Shown: one piece after another, positions 62,915 to 64,000 of the stretch
How positions within the stretch are numbered: the first letter of the stretch is position 1
How the letters are laid out: every line of letters begins with the position of its first letter
NCBI GenBank assembly: GCA_009746045.1
Contig: RPFO01000310.1
Coordinates: 135,001 to 199,000 of the forward strand
Direction: 5' to 3'
DNA length: 64,000 nucleotides
Source of the DNA: Mesostigma viride
Taxonomy: Eukaryota; Streptophyta; Mesostigmatophyceae; Mesostigmatales; Mesostigmataceae
The notes under the pieces: model-generated
Databases searched by the model: none
Told to the model about the DNA's origin: nothing
Seen by the model: only the letters and a program-made list of their open reading frames with translations
Translations under genes and position numbers: made by a program

Positions 62915-63613
62915 AGTTAACGTTTCTAAACGCAATGTATAAGGATATGGTTGCAATGCAGCAAATTATGTGTGAATATGGTTGGAACGGAGCTTTGTTA
63001 AAATTGGATAATGTTACAGCGCTCAGACACTTGAGGCTTAGACACGAGTTTGGCAAGTCAAGGCAACACACGTGAGGCGGTCTCGCAAGAGATGACCAAT
63101 TGGCACTGGCCTATTCTTTATATACTTGTGCACTGTGCTTTGCTAGGCCTGAGCAGCCTCGTAGGGCCTGCTCAGTATTAACACCCCCGGTACAGTATTA
63201 ACAACCTGTACAGCGTCCAGATCCTATACAGTAGGTCTGCCATACAGGCACAGTGACCACAGAGTACAGTCCACAGTGATTATTGCGTCTGCACCCAATA
63301 GTCTAGGACTAAGCCTGCGGTACCAACAGACCACAGGTTAAGGCTCCTATTTCCTGCGTACGACGTATTAATCCAATACCGTCGTAGGTTCAGCACCTAA
63401 TTCCTGTCAGCCCAGGAATTACTGTCGACCCCATATGCCGTCGGCACATATTCACGCACGACTTAGAAGAACAGCCGGCTCGCGCTCGCGCGCGACCGGG
63501 AAGTCGGAACACCATAACTTTCTTGATACTTGTCGGAATGAACTCGTTCCGGTGCCGCTGGAATCGCAGAGATATGCCAAATCAGGAACACGCCAATGCC
63601 CTTGGCGTTAACT
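62915..63613 (-). repeat. Second LTR of D family, inverted (699 bp)
   Basis: Reverse complement of 33046-33743 with few differences (a 4-bp indel near 62965, scattered substitutions). On the minus strand it is preceded by the purine tract AAGAAAAGAAAGGATTGG (63614-63631), the mark of a 3' LTR, so the element interior lies to the right, beyond 63613. Confidence 0.9.
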
Positions 63614-64000
63614 CCAATCCTTTCTTTTCTTGAGCTGTAGCAGCTCACACAAGTCTACATATGTACAAACACACACAATGGGTACTGGACATCCTCCCCG
63701 ACTACAAGTCACAACCCTCTGGGCATGACAGCCAGCTTGGATTCCTTATTATATGTACATAGCACCCATACTGGTTCAGGAGCACAAACAAATTACAATG
63801 AGTCCCTATCCCTTCCTGGGAGGCTCGTTTGTGTTACCCATGTACAAGAGGTTGGCCAACTGTGGCAGCCCATAGGTGTTCAGCGAAGAACTTGAGAAGT
63901 ATGTACAACCTTCAGGACCTTAGGCGAAACCCCACAGATCACCCACAACAGCTCATCAGAAAACATTGCTGACCCCCAGACGGGAGTCGGCGCCGGTAAG
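63614..64000 (-). other. Polypurine tract and 3' untranslated region of a D-family element
   Basis: Minus-strand sequence leading into the LTR at 63613. No ORF. TGTACATATG words recall the 3' region of A1/A2. The element continues past the window end. Confidence 0.55.

Noticed and set aside
1-64000. tRNA and rRNA genes
   Set aside because: No cloverleaf with matching A and B boxes and no rRNA core sequence was recognised by eye on either strand.

Overview
The window is eukaryotic nuclear DNA from a large, repeat-rich genome. GC-rich coding islands with codon-biased exons, GT-AG introns with G-rich donors (GTGGGT, GTGAGG) and CAG acceptors, introns of several kilobases full of tandem repeats, and copia-like LTR retrotransposons suggest a green alga (chlorophyte or prasinophyte type). 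That assignment is inference; no marker gene proves it.

1-28 kb is one split protein gene on the plus strand. At least twelve short exons (206-256, 995-1117, 1811-1885, 3195-3374, 4716-4769, 16006-16302, 17935-18003, 20813-20869, 21391-21441, 22563-22685, 23341-23402, 23982-24747, probably 26242-26346) join in frame into a large coiled-coil protein of cytoskeletal or centrosomal appearance. Its introns carry SSRs, minisatellites, a 65-bp satellite, a mariner-like MITE, a LINE fragment and arrays built from duplicated exon-end plus splice-donor units. The 11-kb intron at 4770-16005 holds a 1.2-kb-arm inverted repeat of an RPA1-like (single-strand DNA binding) gene and a hAT-like element, with a perfect 8-bp target duplication, sitting inside a minisatellite.

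28-33 kb holds degraded coding sequence of unknown identity. From 33 kb to the end the window is a nest of LTR retrotransposons. Host element D (5' LTR 33046-33743) was hit by element A1 (33944-43686, target duplication CTTAT) and by its relative A2 (45582-54070, target duplication GTGGG). A1 itself carries a piggyBac-like TTAA element. A third type, B (54925-62171, minus strand), follows. A second D LTR (62915-63613) lies in inverted orientation but carries the same 5-bp target sequence as the first, which suggests that an inversion split D.

The A elements encode an extra ORF, then gag with a CCHC knuckle, then a single in-frame UGA (UGA-CUU or UGA-CUA), then pol. In A1, A2 and B the pol order is integrase, retropepsin-like domain, reverse transcriptase, RNase H. 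The protease-like domain therefore sits between integrase and RT, unlike both textbook copia (PR-IN-RT-RH) and gypsy (PR-RT-RH-IN). Its catalytic triplet reads DTN or DTQ, and the RT box reads HGDD. Together with LTR ends of AGTTA type instead of TG...CA, this is the most likely undescribed system in the window.
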